Shown here piece by piece: positions 8,572 through 15,869 of a DNA stretch of 64,000 nucleotides. Each line of letters begins with the position of its first letter. Positions within the stretch are counted from its first letter, which is position 1. Position numbers and translations under genes: made by a program. The notes beneath the pieces were generated by a model, which was not told the origin of the DNA, made no database searches, and saw only the letters and a list, made by a program, of their open reading frames with translations. This DNA is from PFJX01 sp044227325 (GTDB lineage: Bacteria > Pseudomonadota > Gammaproteobacteria > Burkholderiales > Thiobacillaceae): NCBI GenBank assembly GCA_044227325.1, contig JBGAFI010000002.1, positions 124,001 through 188,000 on the forward strand. Reading direction: 5' to 3'.

Positions 8572-8888
8572 TGGGTTTCCAGGAAAACCTCGCGGCCCTG
8601 GCGGCCGCCGATCATCTGATTCGTATCGAACTGAGCGGGCCCGGCGGCACCGTGGCGGTCATCGAGAACCGTCCCGGTAGCCAGGGTTCCCTGCGCGTCT
8701 ATCGGCATCTCGCGGTGAAGTTCGGCCGCATCGATGCGGCGGCCGCGACGGAAGGCTTGGACTTGTTCGCGGAGCACACGGAGGATGCCCGGCGCCATCC
8801 CGGCAAGCATCCCAACATCGACCGGCTGCTGGATATCCAGGCGGGCAAGCTGATCTGGTCCGCAAACCTGGTCGAGGCGCGGGGTTGA
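8571..8888 (+). CDS. DUF2322-like small protein
   Basis: This 105-residue protein is coupled to coq7 through a one-base stop/start overlap (TGATG). It has no signal peptide or membrane segment. The pattern MGFQENLAALAAADHLIRIEL, ENRPGSQGSLRVYRHLA, AEHTEDARRHPGKHPNIDRLL agrees with my memory of the DUF2322 family of Proteobacteria, which has no assigned function. Coupling to coq7 hints at a role around quinone synthesis or simply shared expression. A bidirectional terminator follows it. Confidence 0.7.
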   Translation: MGFQENLAALAAADHLIRIELSGPGGTVAVIENRPGSQGSLRVYRHLAVKFGRIDAAAATEGLDLFAEHTEDARRHPGKHPNIDRLLDIQAGKLIWSANLVEARG

Positions 8889-8916
8889 AGCTTGGCAACG
8901 CCGGACTCCCCAAACG

Positions 8917-8943
8917 AAAAAGCCCGCTTCAGCGGGCTTTTTT
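8917..8943. terminator. Bidirectional terminator
   Basis: Stem AAGCCCGCT/AGCGGGCTT with a two-base loop, flanked by A residues on the left and six T residues on the right. It can end both the coq7 transcript (plus) and the convergent SCP2-like gene (minus). Confidence 0.9.
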
Positions 8944-8958
8944 CTTGGCGCGATCCAC

Positions 8959-9465
8959 TTACTTGGATGGACAGGCGTCTTCGCCGTGGACCTTGCCGGG
9001 AATCAGCAGGAACTGCTCGAAGGGACCCATGACGCGCATGGCTTCGCCCCTGGGGCCATCGAACTTGAGGCGGCCGAACATCATGGCGCGCATGGGGCCG
9101 TATTCGCCGGCGCCCATTTCCTTCCAACGCTTGGTCTCGGCGTGCATCAGGTAGTCGGAATCCGGGTCCAGGGTGGCGTGCTGGATCGGGCCGGCATAGG
9201 TGCACAGGGACTTGCCGTTCTTCGCGGAGATGGTCAGTTCCACCTTGGTGCCTTCGCCGCAGTCGGTACGGTACATGTGGATGATCTTGTAGCCGCGGCC
9301 CTTGTCGTTCTTGATCCACTTCTCGGCCAGTTCGTCGGTCAGAGCGGGATTGTTGTTCCAGGCCTGGCAGGCTTGCACGGCCCATTCGGCGGACATCATG
9401 GGGGCCGCCTGGGCGGACAGGGAAACCAGGCCGGCGGCGGCCAAGGCGAGGGTGATCATGCGCAT
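8959..9465 (-). CDS. Periplasmic SCP2-like protein
   Basis: The 168-residue product starts with a clear signal peptide (MRMITLALAAAGLVSLSAQA, cut before APMM) and has three cysteines in the mature part. The C-terminal half (GPMRAMMFGRLKFDGPRGEAMRVMGPFEQFLLIPGKV) looks like the SCP-2 sterol/lipid-binding fold, including the 'lkfkGd' segment typical of that family. A lipid-binding or carrier role in the periplasm is inferred from this alone. AGGAGAACACT before the ATG is an excellent ribosome site. The gene stands alone and shares its terminator with the coq7 unit. Confidence 0.6.
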   Translation of the reverse strand: MRMITLALAAAGLVSLSAQAAPMMSAEWAVQACQAWNNNPALTDELAEKWIKNDKGRGYKIIHMYRTDCGEGTKVELTISAKNGKSLCTYAGPIQHATLDPDSDYLMHAETKRWKEMGAGEYGPMRAMMFGRLKFDGPRGEAMRVMGPFEQFLLIPGKVHGEDACPSK

Positions 9466-9587
9466 AGTGTTCTCCTCCTAGCGATGCGATGCGAACCACG
9501 GGATGTGGCTGGCCAAAAAAGCCGGGCAAGGTTAGTCCGGGCAAAAGGGGCTGTCAAAGAAACCCCTTTGATAAATAGGAAAAAAAA

Positions 9588-10007
9588 CTAATGGGGCAGG
9601 TGCTGCTTGAGGGCGCCGTACAACCAGGTGCCGTGCAGGGCGCCGGCCAGCACCACCATGGCGCCCAGGGAACCCGTGCCGGCCAGGGCGAACATGGGGC
9701 CGGGGCACAGGCCGATGAGGCCCCAGCCGAAGCCGAATATCAGTCCGCCGATGACATAGCTTTTGGTTCCCGGCGCTTTTTCCGGGATGTCGATGGCCTG
9801 GCCGTCGAGAGCTTTTTTACGGCTCATCCGCTTCATGATCTGGATGCTGACGACGCCGGTGGCGATGGCGGAGAACAGGATGCCGAACATGTGGAAGCTG
9901 TGGAAATGGAACATTTCCTGGATGCGATACCAGGAGGCGGCTTCCGATTTGATCAGGACGAAGCCGAACAGGATGCCGACGAACAGATAGGGGAGATACC
10001 GGGTCAT
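9588..10007 (-). CDS. YeeE/YedE family (DUF6691) membrane protein
   Basis: This 139-residue protein has about four membrane segments and the family signature GGLIFGFGWGLIGLCPGPMFA. It corresponds to one half of the YeeE/YedE thiosulfate/sulfur uptake fold, whose conserved cysteine in GLCPG passes the sulfur compound. It follows its partner gene by seven bases on the same strand, so the two halves are coexpressed. Split YeeE/YedE pairs are common in sulfur-oxidising and other Proteobacteria. Substrate (thiosulfate, polysulfide or sulfane sulfur) is inferred from family knowledge. Confidence 0.85.
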   Translation of the reverse strand: MTRYLPYLFVGILFGFVLIKSEAASWYRIQEMFHFHSFHMFGILFSAIATGVVSIQIMKRMSRKKALDGQAIDIPEKAPGTKSYVIGGLIFGFGWGLIGLCPGPMFALAGTGSLGAMVVLAGALHGTWLYGALKQHLPH

Positions 10008-10014
10008 GGCAGCC

Positions 10015-10572
10015 TCAACCGATCAGCATGCGCGGCACCAGGAACCAGGAGGCGAACAGGCCGCCGCCGAAGATGCCGAGCACCGCGTAGAGGGAGGGTA
10101 GCTGCAGGGTGGACAGGCCGGTGATGGCGTGTCCCGAGGTGCAGCCGCCGGCGTAGCGGGTGCCGAAACCCACCAGCACGCCGCAGGCGAACAGGAGGGT
10201 GAAGTTGCGCACGCTGGGGTGGAACAGTTCGTCCGGCACCAGGCTGCCGTCCGGCAGCAGAAAACCCCAGGACAGCAGCATGTTCTGGGCGGCGAGACTG
10301 AGTTGCACCGGGTTCGGATCGGCGAATACCACGCCGGCCAGATAACCGCCCAGGCCGGTGCCGATGACGAACACCAGACTCCACACATGTTCCTTCCAGT
10401 TGTACCGGAAGAAATCCACCTCGACGGTGGGCGGCTGGGTGATGGCGCACAGATGGCGCAGGTTGTTGGAAATACCGAAGGATCGGTTGCCGATGAACAG
10501 CATCATCGGGACCATGAGTCCGATCAAAGGCCCGGCGACATACCAGGGCCAGGGTTGGGTGAGCCAATCCAT
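10015..10572 (-). CDS. YeeE/YedE family sulfur-transport membrane protein
   Basis: The second, larger YeeE/YedE half is 185 residues. It has five or so membrane helices and the motif FGTRYAGGCTSGHAITGLSTLQ, whose cysteine is the hallmark residue of this sulfur-transport family. The start at 10572 (MDWLTQPW) was chosen because GGAGA stands seven bases before it; an ATG at 10584 overlaps that ribosome site. It is transcribed first, followed by the 139-residue half. Together they probably move thiosulfate or sulfane sulfur across the inner membrane, in line with the sulfide-oxidation genes elsewhere in the window. Confidence 0.85.
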   Translation of the reverse strand: MDWLTQPWPWYVAGPLIGLMVPMMLFIGNRSFGISNNLRHLCAITQPPTVEVDFFRYNWKEHVWSLVFVIGTGLGGYLAGVVFADPNPVQLSLAAQNMLLSWGFLLPDGSLVPDELFHPSVRNFTLLFACGVLVGFGTRYAGGCTSGHAITGLSTLQLPSLYAVLGIFGGGLFASWFLVPRMLIG

Positions 10573-10725
10573 TGTCTTCTCCATGTCATTTTGCCGCGCG
10601 ATTATATAAGCAATCGCTGATAAACCAAGCGAACTAGTCGGAATTGCCGGATGCGGGGATTCTACTCAAGGCCGGCCCCGGTGGGCGAAGTCCGGTTCGC
10701 CCGGGTATGGGGAGCCGATGCCTGT

Positions 10726-11400
10726 TCATGGCTGCGGCTTGCCGCCGCTGGCCATGACCAGATCGATACGGCGTTGGATGCGTTCGGCCGAGACCTTGTC
10801 GCCCGCGTCCAGCGCCCGCCTCAGGCTGACTTCCAGCCAGGCCAGCAGGGGCCGGCGCCAGCCCCGCTCGGAGGCGGTGTCCAGCGCGAGCGCGAGCGTC
10901 GCCGGCTCGGCCCGCGCCGTCTTGAACAGCAGGGCGGCGGCGATGAGCCGGGGCAGGGGCTCCTCGATGTTCGCCACGGCCTTGTTCGCGGTGGCATCGT
11001 CCTTCGCGCCGACCAGACTCGCGTAATGGGCGGCCAGCGTTTTCGCATCCAGGCCGTTCCAGTCGCCGGAGAGAAAACGGTGATAGGCCAGATCGCCGGC
11101 ACCCGCATCCGCCGCGAGTTTGTCGAAGGCGGCGCAGGGGGCGAAATCCAGGCTCGCCACATGGGCCGCGCAGGCGGCCAGCTCGGCCCGCGCCAACAGG
11201 TCGGCGCGGCCGGATTTGGCGATCTCGCTCCGGGTCTTTTCCAGGGCCAGTCGCGCAGCTTTCGTGTCGCCTTCCAGCCAGCGTTCCTGGCTGTGTTCCA
11301 GCAGGCTGACCGCGTTCAGTTTCCAGTCGGCCGGGGGCGGCCCGCCGCCGCAGGCGGAGAGCAGCGCGGCGAGGGTGAGGGGCGCGAGGCGGCGTTTCAT
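10726..11400 (-). CDS. Lipoprotein of Mla-like operon
   Basis: A 224-residue predicted lipoprotein with signal peptide and lipobox LLSAC (Cys at about residue 17). The mature part is alanine-rich and helical, like a TPR-type repeat protein, with no family I can name. Its ATG overlaps the stop of the MCE gene (ATGA), making it the last gene of a four-gene, fully overlapping operon: permease, ATPase-like, MCE, lipoprotein. In comparable transport systems (Mla, Pqi, Mce) an outer-membrane lipoprotein is the auxiliary partner of the MCE protein, so this is the likely role. No terminator is seen after it. Confidence 0.7.
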   Translation of the reverse strand: MKRRLAPLTLAALLSACGGGPPPADWKLNAVSLLEHSQERWLEGDTKAARLALEKTRSEIAKSGRADLLARAELAACAAHVASLDFAPCAAFDKLAADAGAGDLAYHRFLSGDWNGLDAKTLAAHYASLVGAKDDATANKAVANIEEPLPRLIAAALLFKTARAEPATLALALDTASERGWRRPLLAWLEVSLRRALDAGDKVSAERIQRRIDLVMASGGKPQP

Positions 11401-12392
11401 GGCGTCTTGATCTCCACGTCGCGGGCGAAGGGCCACTTCTTGTTGATCTCGTTGATGAGGTGGTTGACCTTGCGCACGCTGTCGTCGATTTCCACCCGCA
11501 GCTGGGCCATGTCGGTGGTGGCGGCGCTGACATTGGCGGTGATCTGGGTGACATCCGCGCTGGCGGTCTGGGCGTTGGCCAGGATCGCGTCCGCCTTCTT
11601 CAGGCTTTCCCTCACATCGCCCAGAATGCCGTTCACCTTGGCGACGGATTGCTGGGCTTGGGTCATGACGCCGTCCGGGCCGAAAACCTGCTTGTCGGTT
11701 TTGGAGAGAATGCCGTCCACCTTGAGGGAGACGCCGTTCAGGTTGGCCAGCAGGCCGTTGGCCTTCTCGAGGGCGGCGACCACCTGCTTCGCCTTGTCGG
11801 GCCCGCCCAGCATGCCTTCCATGACGCCGTATTCCCCCGCCATGCGGCCGGTGACCGTGGCGACGTTGCCCAGGGTCTGGTTGATGGGCGCCTGCTTCGC
11901 GGTCATCGCGGCGACGTTGCCGAGGATGATCTTCACCTTCTCGATGAGGACGGGAATCTCCTGGGCCGCGTCGCCGGTCACCAGTTCGCGTTGCGCGCCG
12001 GGTGGCAGGGGCTGGTCCGCCAGGTTGTCGGTGCGCGCCTTGATCTTGGCGCTGCCCAGCAGGGATTTTTCCAGGGTGAACACGCTGCTCTGGCGCAGCC
12101 ATTTCGCGTCCTCGCGTGGCACCGCGATCTCGATGCGCACCTTGCCGTCCTCGGTCAGGTCCATGCGCTTGACCTCGCCGATGGGGAAGCCGGAGAAGGT
12201 CATGGGCATGCCCACTGTGACGCCTTCCGCTTCCGGCGCGGTGAGGATCAGGCTCTGGGTGATCTGGAACACGCCGCGCGCATACAGGGCGTAGAGCACG
12301 AAGGCGCCCGCGAGCAGGACGGTGAAGGCGAGCAGCAGGCCGATCTTGAGTTCCAGATTCTTGATCAGCGGCGCGCCGGTGGGGCGCTTCAT
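11397..12392 (-). CDS. MCE-domain (MlaD-like) phospholipid transport protein
   Basis: This 331-residue protein has one N-terminal membrane helix (KIGLLLAFTVLLAGAFVLYAL) followed by an MCE domain (LTAPEAEGVTVGMPMTFSGFPIGEVKRMDL, residues ~45-130). Then comes a long helical, coiled-coil-like region rich in LANLN, VAKVNGIL and similar heptads. MCE proteins form hexameric rings or tubes that carry phospholipids between membranes. The start at 12392 gives an exact ATGA overlap with the upstream gene, matching the other junctions in the operon; in-frame ATGs at 12419 and 12440 are alternatives that would overlap more. The C-terminal extension makes it longer than E. coli MlaD (about 180 residues). 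Confidence 0.85.
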   Translation of the reverse strand: MKRPTGAPLIKNLELKIGLLLAFTVLLAGAFVLYALYARGVFQITQSLILTAPEAEGVTVGMPMTFSGFPIGEVKRMDLTEDGKVRIEIAVPREDAKWLRQSSVFTLEKSLLGSAKIKARTDNLADQPLPPGAQRELVTGDAAQEIPVLIEKVKIILGNVAAMTAKQAPINQTLGNVATVTGRMAGEYGVMEGMLGGPDKAKQVVAALEKANGLLANLNGVSLKVDGILSKTDKQVFGPDGVMTQAQQSVAKVNGILGDVRESLKKADAILANAQTASADVTQITANVSAATTDMAQLRVEIDDSVRKVNHLINEINKKWPFARDVEIKTP

Positions 12393-12841
12393 CGGGTTGG
12401 GTATAGGGGCTCGTTCCATCGATAGTCCAGAATCCAGCAATCGTTGAGGGAATCGGCGAGTTTTTCCAACAAGACCGCGATGTAGGGCGGGTAATGCGTA
12501 TCGGGCAACAGCATACCCGGTCGGTCCACCAGGATGACAGGGGGTTTGCCGATGGCCGCGCGCAGCAGCTTGGCGACGAAGCGCTCTTCATGGCTCAGAT
12601 CCGGATCGCGCTTGAAGGCGGCATCCTGCCGGCCGGCCTGGAGCAGCAGGGCCCAGGCCTGGTCGGCGGCCGCGTCGTAGCCCAGGTTGACGCGGTACTG
12701 GGGAATCAGGGCGATGTTGTCCAGCACCGAAAGATTCGCGCGCAGGGGCATGTCCGTCGAGACCAGGATGGATTCCGGGTGGGCGGCGATGAAGGCGCGC
12801 CGCTCGGCGTCGTCGGCCATCCATTTCACGATCGGGCTCAT
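12389..12841 (-). CDS. Degenerate ABC-ATPase-like protein without Walker A
   Basis: The 150-residue product sits where the ATPase (MlaF) belongs in an Mla-type operon, with ATGA overlaps on both sides. It resembles only the second half of an ABC ATPase: LSVLDNIALIPQY matches the segment after the Q-loop, DLSHEERFVAKLLRAAIGKPPVILVDRP matches the signature-Walker B block. But LSGGQ has become LSHEE, the Walker B Glu is absent (VDRP), no Walker A GxxGxGKS exists and no H-loop is seen. It is half the size of MlaF. It cannot be a normal ATPase, so it may be a regulator or a structural stand-in. It is not obviously a pseudogene, because both overlaps and the frame are intact. Confidence 0.6.
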   Translation of the reverse strand: MSPIVKWMADDAERRAFIAAHPESILVSTDMPLRANLSVLDNIALIPQYRVNLGYDAAADQAWALLLQAGRQDAAFKRDPDLSHEERFVAKLLRAAIGKPPVILVDRPGMLLPDTHYPPYIAVLLEKLADSLNDCWILDYRWNEPLYPTR

Positions 12842-13632
12842 ATGTACTTGAAGGCCAGCGAGGCCACCTCGATCAGCATCAGCGCGAAGAACAGGCGCAC
12901 CATGCCGCGCAGCACGGAAATGGGCGCCATGAACAGCTTGCGCGGCGTGGCCAGGCCCTCGGCGACCGGGATCACCGTGACCGCCAGGCCGAAGGCCAGG
13001 CTCTTCAGGAGGATGCCGACCATGACCGGCGTGTCGAACACCTTGCCCATGACCCGGGTGAAATCGGGAAAACTCCAGAGCTGCAAGCCATAGACCGCGA
13101 GATAGGCCAGGACCAGGGCCAGCACGCTGGTGGCCGCGGTCAGCGCCAGCACCGAGATCATGCCGCCGATGACCCGGGGCATGAATTCCAGGCGCAGGGT
13201 GTCCACGCCGGCGTCCTCCAGGGCCTCGATCTCCCCCTGGATCTTCATCAGGGCGACTTCCGTGTTGATCGCGGAGCCGGAGCGCAGGGCGACGAACAAG
13301 GCGGTGATCAGGGGCAGCAGTTCCAACACCAGGAGGCGCATGGAGACTTCCAGGGCGTAGTCGGAAAGGCCGAATTTCGCGGCCGTGGTGACCACGATCT
13401 GGATCAACACGAAGGAGAGCAGGGCCGCGAACAGGGTGAAACCGGGCAGGATCTGCCAGGCGGTGAAGTAGATCTGCTTCATCACCACCGTGCGCGTCGC
13501 GCTGTTGTAGGCCGAGGGCGCGCTGGCGGTGAGCGTCGCCCTGCCGGCGAAGCGCAGGGTGTCGCGCCAGATGCGCCAGGTCGCCAGGAGGGCGGCGCCG
13601 CGACGGGTGAGGAAATCGGTGAGGACGGCCAT
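12838..13632 (-). CDS. MlaE-like ABC transporter permease
   Basis: First gene of the Mla-like operon. The 264-residue protein has five or six membrane segments and the MlaE/YrbE features QIYFTAWQILPGF, the LLVLELLPLITALFVALRSGSAINTEVALMK block and FMPRVIGGMISVLALTA. MlaE permeases work with an MCE ring and an ATPase in phospholipid transport across the envelope. The ATG at 13632 was chosen by the family N-terminus; the frame stays open upstream but into the divergent gene's region. It faces away from the SH3/protease operon, with 135 bases between the two starts that must hold both promoters. Confidence 0.85.
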   Translation of the reverse strand: MAVLTDFLTRRGAALLATWRIWRDTLRFAGRATLTASAPSAYNSATRTVVMKQIYFTAWQILPGFTLFAALLSFVLIQIVVTTAAKFGLSDYALEVSMRLLVLELLPLITALFVALRSGSAINTEVALMKIQGEIEALEDAGVDTLRLEFMPRVIGGMISVLALTAATSVLALVLAYLAVYGLQLWSFPDFTRVMGKVFDTPVMVGILLKSLAFGLAVTVIPVAEGLATPRKLFMAPISVLRGMVRLFFALMLIEVASLAFKYI

Positions 13633-13767
13633 GGGATGAATATTAGCGCCTATTTTTCGGCGGACCGCTCGGCTGATGGCCGGCGGCACGCGGCGCGGAA
13701 AATGTCCCGATGCGAGGAACTCTCGAGGCCTGGCTGTATCATTTCCCTGTCGTCGGGAGTGAACGCC

Positions 13768-14301
13768 ATGAAATTGCCCTATCCGTCTCTGTTGTTGTTT
13801 TTCTTCTCGGTGCCTGTCTTCGCCGCCTCCGGCGTGATGACCAAGAACGAGGATCTGCGCGCTTCCGCGAGCGCATCGGGGGCCGTCGTGGCGCGCGCGG
13901 CGAAGGGCGCGAGCGTCGAGATTCTCGCGCGCCAGGGCGGCTGGACCCAGATATCCAGCGGCGGCAGGACCGGCTGGGTGCGCATCCTCGCGGTCCGCTC
14001 CACGGGCCAGTCCGCCAGCGCGGGGGATGTGCTCGGCGTCGTCCAGGCGGGCACCAGCAAGCGCGATCCCGGCAAGGTGGTCGCGGTCGCCGGTCTGCGC
14101 GGCCTCAACGAGGAAGAACTCAAGCAGGCCAAATTCAACGGCAACGAGATCAAGAAGCTGGACGGCTATACGAGCACGCGCCAGGACGCGGAGCGTTTCG
14201 CCCGGGACGCCGGCTTGAAAGCGGGGGCCGTGAGCTATCTGCCCAATCCCAGGAAGGAACAACAGCAGAACGACAGTCCCTGGGGGAACGGCGGCGTATG
14301 A
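13768..14301 (+). CDS. Secreted SH3-domain protein
   Basis: First gene of an eight-gene operon. The 177-residue protein has a signal peptide (MKLPYPSLLLFFFSVPVFAAS) and one bacterial SH3-like domain (residues ~25-75: VMTKNEDLRASASASGAVVARAAKGASVEILARQGGWTQI, then GRTGWVRILAV). A conserved tail follows (KVVAVAGLRGLNEEELKQAKFN, DGYTSTRQDAERFARDAGL). The same SH3-plus-tail layout occurs in the next gene and at the N-terminus of the gene at 19411, so the three are paralogues. Bacterial SH3 domains often bind peptidoglycan or protein partners. The start at 13768 puts the signal peptide at the N-terminus. The stop overlaps the next start (ATGA). Confidence 0.8.
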   Translation: MKLPYPSLLLFFFSVPVFAASGVMTKNEDLRASASASGAVVARAAKGASVEILARQGGWTQISSGGRTGWVRILAVRSTGQSASAGDVLGVVQAGTSKRDPGKVVAVAGLRGLNEEELKQAKFNGNEIKKLDGYTSTRQDAERFARDAGLKAGAVSYLPNPRKEQQQNDSPWGNGGV

Positions 14302-14885
14302 AGCGTCCTTGGATTCGCCTGACGATGGGGGTGCTCTGTCTGGGTTGGAGCCTGTCGCACGCCATGGGCACGTCCCCGCAGCAGGTGCCCAAACAGGAAG
14401 CGCGGCCGGCCGCCGGCCTGTCCGTGATGCTCAAGGATGACGACCTGCGCGCCCAGCCCGAGTCCTCCGCGCCGGTCCTGGGGCGCCTGGCCAAGGGCAC
14501 CTCGGTCCGAATTCTCGCCAACCAGGGCGGCTGGACGCGGGTGACGGCGGACAGCCGCGGCGGCTGGGTGCGCGTGCTTTCCGTGCGTTCCCCGGCCCAG
14601 TCGGGCGCCGACCTGGCCGGTTTGATCCAGGCGGGCACCTCGGCGCCGGATGCCGGCAGGGTGGTGGCGGTGGCCGGCGTGCGCGGACTCGACGAGGAAA
14701 TGCTGAAGTCCGCGGCCTTCGATCCGGCGCAAATCCAACTTCTGGACGGCTACGCCCTGGGCCGCGCCGAAGCCGAGCAATTCGCCCAGGCGGCCGGGCT
14801 GCGCGCCATCGCCCTGCCTTATTTCGAAAGCGCCGAGCCGGATTCGGCGCGCGGCGCGACCTCAAACTCATACGACCCTCGGTAA
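14298..14885 (+). CDS. Secreted SH3-domain protein, paralogue
   Basis: A 195-residue paralogue of the preceding gene, coupled to it by ATGA. It has a signal peptide ending around SLSHAMG and a bacterial SH3-like domain (VMLKDDDLRAQPESSAPVLGRLAKGTSVRILANQGGWTRV, GGWVRVLSVRS). The shared tail follows (GRVVAVAGVRGLDEEMLKSAAFDPAQIQLLDGYALGRAEAEQFAQAAGL). The tail, about 70 residues, is as well conserved as the SH3 part and may be a small domain of its own; I do not recognise it. It lies 12 bases before the M48 protease gene. A periplasmic adaptor or targeting subunit for the neighbouring proteases is a reasonable guess. Confidence 0.8.
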   Translation: MKRPWIRLTMGVLCLGWSLSHAMGTSPQQVPKQEARPAAGLSVMLKDDDLRAQPESSAPVLGRLAKGTSVRILANQGGWTRVTADSRGGWVRVLSVRSPAQSGADLAGLIQAGTSAPDAGRVVAVAGVRGLDEEMLKSAAFDPAQIQLLDGYALGRAEAEQFAQAAGLRAIALPYFESAEPDSARGATSNSYDPR

Positions 14886-14897
14886 GGGAATCGCACC

Positions 14898-15824
14898 ATG
14901 CCTATCCGCAAGCCCACCGTCAAAAGCACCGTCGCGCTGCTGAGCGCCGCCCTCCTGGGAATCGGCTTGGCCCAGGCGAGCGATCTGGACGATCTGTTCA
15001 AGAGCCTGGTCAAGAAAAAGAAGGACAAATCGAGCCAACAAACCTCGCAGCCGGTGACGACGACCGCGCCCGCCGCGGAGCAGGAAAAGCCCAGGGACCA
15101 GTTGCTGAAGGCCCTGCTGGGCGGCAAGACCTCGCCGGAGGAGGAGGCGCGCATCGGCGAGCAGATCGCCGGCAACCTGCTCGGCGCCGCGCCCCTGGTC
15201 AAGGACGACAGCCTGCAGCGCTACGTGAACCGGGTCGGCCGCTGGGTGTCCCTGCAAAGCGAGCGGCCCGACCTGGTCTGGCATTTCGGCGTCATCGACA
15301 GCAACGACATCAACGCCTTCGCGGCCCCCGGCGGCTATGTGTTCCTGACCAAGGGCCTGTATCTGAAGCTGAAAAACGAGGCGGAGCTGGCCGGCGTGCT
15401 GGGCCACGAGATCGGCCACGTGATCCGCAAGCACCACCTCAAGCTGCTGCAGAAATCCCAGGGCATCGCGGCGCTGGGCGGCCTACTGGGCCAGAAGATG
15501 AAGGACGAGAACCAACTGGTGCAGAACCTGATCGGCAACGGCGCGGAAATCGTCGCCCGGGGCTTGGACAAGGACGCGGAGTACGAGGCGGACCGCATCG
15601 GCGTGGTGCTCACCGCCCGCGCCGGCTACGACCCCTACGCCCTGCCGGCCGTGCTGGCGGAAATCGGCCACGTCGCGAAGAACGACAGCAGTGTCTCCCT
15701 GCTGTTCAAGACCCACCCGCTGCCGGAAGACCGGCTGGACCATCTGTCCGAAGCGGTGGGCGACAAACTGGATGGATTGCCGGAGGGGCAAAACGGGCTA
15801 GGCCGTTTTTATCGGATACGCTAG
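14898..15824 (+). CDS. M48-family zinc metalloprotease, secreted
   Basis: The 308-residue protein carries a signal peptide (VALLSAALLGIGLAQAS) and a lysine-rich linker. The peptidase M48 domain follows: SPEEEARIGEQIAGNLLG, then the active site GHEIGHV with His170, Glu171 and His174, and the third zinc ligand Glu230 in the EYEADRIG motif. All catalytic parts are present. It resembles LoiP/BepA-type periplasmic proteases that control outer-membrane protein quality. It is the active counterpart of the mutated M48 domain encoded at 19411 in the same operon. Confidence 0.9.
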   Translation: MPIRKPTVKSTVALLSAALLGIGLAQASDLDDLFKSLVKKKKDKSSQQTSQPVTTTAPAAEQEKPRDQLLKALLGGKTSPEEEARIGEQIAGNLLGAAPLVKDDSLQRYVNRVGRWVSLQSERPDLVWHFGVIDSNDINAFAAPGGYVFLTKGLYLKLKNEAELAGVLGHEIGHVIRKHHLKLLQKSQGIAALGGLLGQKMKDENQLVQNLIGNGAEIVARGLDKDAEYEADRIGVVLTARAGYDPYALPAVLAEIGHVAKNDSSVSLLFKTHPLPEDRLDHLSEAVGDKLDGLPEGQNGLGRFYRIR

Positions 15825-15869
15825 TCTTGAATTGATCGGCATCAATTCAACCCCCTAAGAGGCACCATC

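Noticed and set aside
12389..12841. Degenerate ATPase gene called as a pseudogene
   Set aside because: The frame is intact and both ends overlap neighbouring genes by ATGA, as expected of a translated member of the operon.
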